Shown here: piece after piece, positions 6,223-7,405 of the stretch
Layout: each line of letters starts with the position of its first letter
How positions within the stretch are numbered: the stretch's first letter is position 1
Position numbers and translations under genes: made by a program
The notes under the pieces: model-generated
Told to the model about the DNA's origin: nothing
The model's input: the letters and a program-made list of their open reading frames with translations, nothing else
Database searches by the model: none
NCBI GenBank assembly: GCA_029268085.1
Contig: JAJUHD010000129.1
Location: 1 to 7,405 of the forward strand
Direction of reading: 5' to 3'
Length of the DNA: 7,405 nt
Source: Bacillota bacterium
GTDB taxonomy: Bacteria > Bacillota > Clostridia > Oscillospirales > Oscillospiraceae

Positions 6223-6416
6223 AAGCCTCGGTGAGACCTATTTCTGCATATACCTTTGACATCTGTACATTTGGTGTTCGTATTACTTGCCAGCCGCCAG
6301 TGAGTTTTACTCACAATCGTATACATCCGGAACTAATGCTCATCCTATATGACCTGTATCTAAATGAAAAATCTAGTTTTTCATGGCATCCCCCCATAAT
6401 GGTTAATTGCAATAAA
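6207..6416 (-). other. structured leader region upstream of the small ORF
   Basis: The gap between the small ORF and the peptidase gene has no supported protein gene, but it has structure. Perfect hairpins lie at 6300-6314 (arms GTGAGT/ACTCAC, 3-nt loop) and 6364-6384 (arms ATGAAAAA/TTTTTCAT, 5-nt loop). On the minus RNA, GTGAG (6314-6310) could instead pair with CTCAC at 6235-6231, giving an alternative long-range fold near the start site. The layout matches no riboswitch class I know. Confidence 0.35.
6256..6286 (+). promoter_or_regulatory. possible plus-strand promoter reading over the small ORF leader
   Basis: A perfect -35 TTGACA (6256-6261) is followed by TATTAC (6281-6286), a four-of-six -10 at a long 19-bp spacing. 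A transcript from about 6293 would run antisense to the leader and meet the terminator at 6448-6485. The poor spacing keeps confidence low. Confidence 0.25.
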
Positions 6417-6425
6417 ACTATAGCA
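6417..6425 (-). promoter_or_regulatory. possible extended -10 promoter for the small ORF unit
   Basis: The minus strand reads TGCTATAGT (6425-6417), an extended -10 with five of six matches to TATAAT. No good -35 is found 17 bp upstream. Initiation would be near 6410, inside the ATTGCAAT palindrome (6406-6413), giving a leader of about 200 nt. Confidence 0.25.
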
Positions 6426-6447
6426 TAATTGAAAAGTCGATGTTTGT

Positions 6448-6485
6448 CGCTCTCAGCGAATATTATTCGCTGAGAGCGTTTTTTT
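6448..6485 (+). terminator. strong plus-strand intrinsic terminator
   Basis: A perfect 14-bp stem, CGCTCTCAGCGAAT (6448-6461) with ATTCGCTGAGAGCG (6465-6478), has a 3-nt loop and seven Ts at 6479-6485. On the minus strand the stem directly follows the peptidase stop codon but has no T-run after it, so it could only be a weak 3'-end hairpin there. Its orientation points to a plus-strand transcript from the left. Confidence 0.85.
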
Positions 6486-7405
6486 AAAAGCAAAGCCTTT
6501 TAACAGCCCTTTCAAGAACCTCTTTGCATTTAATTATTTCATCAGCTTTGACATATTCGTTCGGTTTATGTGCCGTCTCCAGTGAGCCGGGGCCGAATGA
6601 TACGCAGTTGTAATTATTAAGCGCAACGGCTGCGACAGCGGTGTCGGTATAGCCGGGGAACAGCACGATGCACGCGTCCTTTCCGCACACCTCCCGATAG
6701 GCGCCGCAAATCGCCGTACACAGCTCAGACTCCTTGTTCGCGTATACATACGGACGATTGCCTGTAAGCTCCCACGTTATTTCGGCTCCCTGGAATTTGT
6801 ATTCTGCGCATTTCTTTGCCTTGAGCATCAAAGCTTCTATATCATGTTCGGTAAAAGGCGCAACCGTACGGACATCCATTGTGACTGTACAGCTATCCGG
6901 TACGACATACGGCTGATAGCCGCCCGAAATCATACCGAATGTGACCGTGTTCGGTCCCATTTCCGGATGCTGCGGCATTTTAAGAATAAAATTACGTGTT
7001 TTGCTGATAAACTCAGCCGCCGCGGCGATCGCATCGACGCCTTTCCACGGTGTCGAAGCATGCGCTGTTATTCCTTGGATGCTGACATGATACCAGATTC
7101 GGCCTTTATGGGATGCCGCTATGGCAAGCGAAGTAGGCTCCAGATCCATCAAAAGACTGTCCTCCGGTATAAGCTTATCCCTGAGAATTGCCTGAATACC
7201 GGTCATTTCCGCTTCTTCGTCAACAGTAGCTATAAGGATCATGGTACGGAGAGGTTCATCCCCACGCGCCTGTATTTCCTCAAACACCGAAAGCGCGCAG
7301 GCGAGGCCTGATTTCATATCGCAAGCTCCGCGCCCGAAAATACAGCCGTTTTTTTCATCCGCGGCAAAAGGAGCCTCCGTCCAGCCGTCCCCGACAACGA
7401 CGGTA
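6484..7405 (-). CDS. M20-family zinc peptidase/deacylase (ArgE/DapE-like), N-terminus cut by the window
   Basis: A co-catalytic dizinc amidohydrolase of the M20 (ArgE/DapE/carboxypeptidase G2) family. It cleaves an N-acyl or peptide bond; the substrate cannot be set from sequence. The frame is open from the right edge, showing 306 residues of an expected 380-400, so the GHxD metal motif lies outside. Visible: GRGACDMKSG with bridging Asp29 (numbered from the edge), the DEE motif with Glu63/Glu64, LEPT with ligand Glu89, the dimerisation-domain motif GITAHASTP, PGYTDTA where the family usually has GGTD, and AHKPNEY with ligand His279. An ATG at 7317 lies inside the GRGACDMK motif and cannot be the start. 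Candidate roles are acetylornithine deacetylase, succinyl-diaminopimelate desuccinylase or a dipeptidase. No neighbour here is in arginine or lysine synthesis. It looks cytosolic. The stop codon overlaps the plus-strand terminator. Confidence 0.88.
   Translation of the reverse strand, partial: TVVVGDGWTEAPFAADEKNGCIFGRGACDMKSGLACALSVFEEIQARGDEPLRTMILIATVDEEAEMTGIQAILRDKLIPEDSLLMDLEPTSLAIAASHKGRIWYHVSIQGITAHASTPWKGVDAIAAAAEFISKTRNFILKMPQHPEMGPNTVTFGMISGGYQPYVVPDSCTVTMDVRTVAPFTEHDIEALMLKAKKCAEYKFQGAEITWELTGNRPYVYANKESELCTAICGAYREVCGKDACIVLFPGYTDTAVAAVALNNYNCVSFGPGSLETAHKPNEYVKADEIIKCKEVLERAVKRLCF

Larger units (their letters stand above)
6293..6485 (+). ncRNA. hypothetical antisense/small RNA
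   Basis: A plus-strand transcript from the candidate promoter to the terminator would be about 190 nt and carry three hairpins (6300-6314, 6364-6384, 6448-6478). The last has a U-tail, a typical small-RNA layout. It would be fully complementary to the leader of the small ORF. The argument is that a strong plus-strand terminator has no credible plus-strand protein gene before it. The overlapping 91-codon plus frame (6153-6428) has no ribosome site. Expression is unproven. Confidence 0.25.

Noticed and set aside
6207..6416. Known riboswitch class upstream of the small ORF
   Set aside because: Compared from memory with c-di-GMP, ydaO, guanidine, THF, ZTP and fluoride motifs; none of their conserved cores is present.
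6153..6428. 91-codon plus-strand frame before the strong terminator
   Set aside because: Its terminator-proximal position is tempting, but the ATG at 6153 has no Shine-Dalgarno, the product has no recognisable character, and it is antisense to the better-supported small ORF.
6844..7311. 155-codon plus-strand frame opposite the M20 gene
   Set aside because: Shadow of the peptidase, whose metal-binding motifs are all in the minus frame.
6484..7317. M20 gene taken as complete from the ATG at 7317
   Set aside because: The Met lies inside the conserved GRGACDMK motif and the frame stays open to the window edge, so the gene is truncated by the window and not short.

Overview
The window reads as chromosome of an obligately anaerobic Firmicute, probably a gut-type Clostridia member. 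This rests on a 2-hydroxyacyl-CoA dehydratase-type activase system (oxygen-sensitive chemistry typical of clostridia), a DUF4914-type gene, strong GGAGG ribosome sites, frequent TTG starts, consensus sigma-A promoter boxes and U-tailed hairpin terminators. No rRNA, tRNA, CRISPR array or intact transposase was seen. The species cannot be named from this.

Layout. 1-442 holds a possible gene tail, a 15-bp-stem terminator (153-186), a 14-bp perfect palindrome (272-285) and a perfect TTGACA/17/TATAAT promoter (291-319). These precede a 625-aa DUF4914-like P-loop protein (443-2320, +). It converges on a three-gene minus-strand operon separated by a hairpin (2325-2366). In transcription order the operon is a 303-aa activase-associated protein (5407-4496), a 372-aa paralogous partner overlapping it by 20 nt (4515-3397), and a 323-aa HgdC-type ATPase activase (3361-2390). 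Upstream on the same strand lie an XRE-type regulator (5985-5695) with its own terminator (5584-5610) and, before that, a 53-codon small ORF (6206-6045). The small ORF has a strong Shine-Dalgarno and a hairpin over its start. The right end is a truncated M20 zinc peptidase/deacylase (7405-6484, -).

How the genes fit together. The 303-aa and 372-aa proteins share the same skeleton: a CLPxK-type motif near the N-terminus, an internal IG-x(6)-D segment, a conserved Cys before the C-terminal block, and a terminal DExTGEAG block. They look like two halves of an HgdA/HgdB-like heterodimer served by the ATP-driven [4Fe-4S] activase. No ordinary dehydratase subunits, CoA-transferase or dehydrogenase are nearby, so the electron-accepting reaction is unknown. 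The XRE protein is a candidate local regulator. The DUF4914 protein is transcribed separately and has no evident link to the activase operon.

The least explained part is 6045-6485. The minus strand carries a small basic/hydrophobic ORF with a structured leader. The plus strand carries a strong intrinsic terminator (6448-6485) with no convincing protein gene in front of it, and a consensus -35 at 6256. That is compatible with an antisense RNA over the leader, but equally with a decayed mobile-element fragment.
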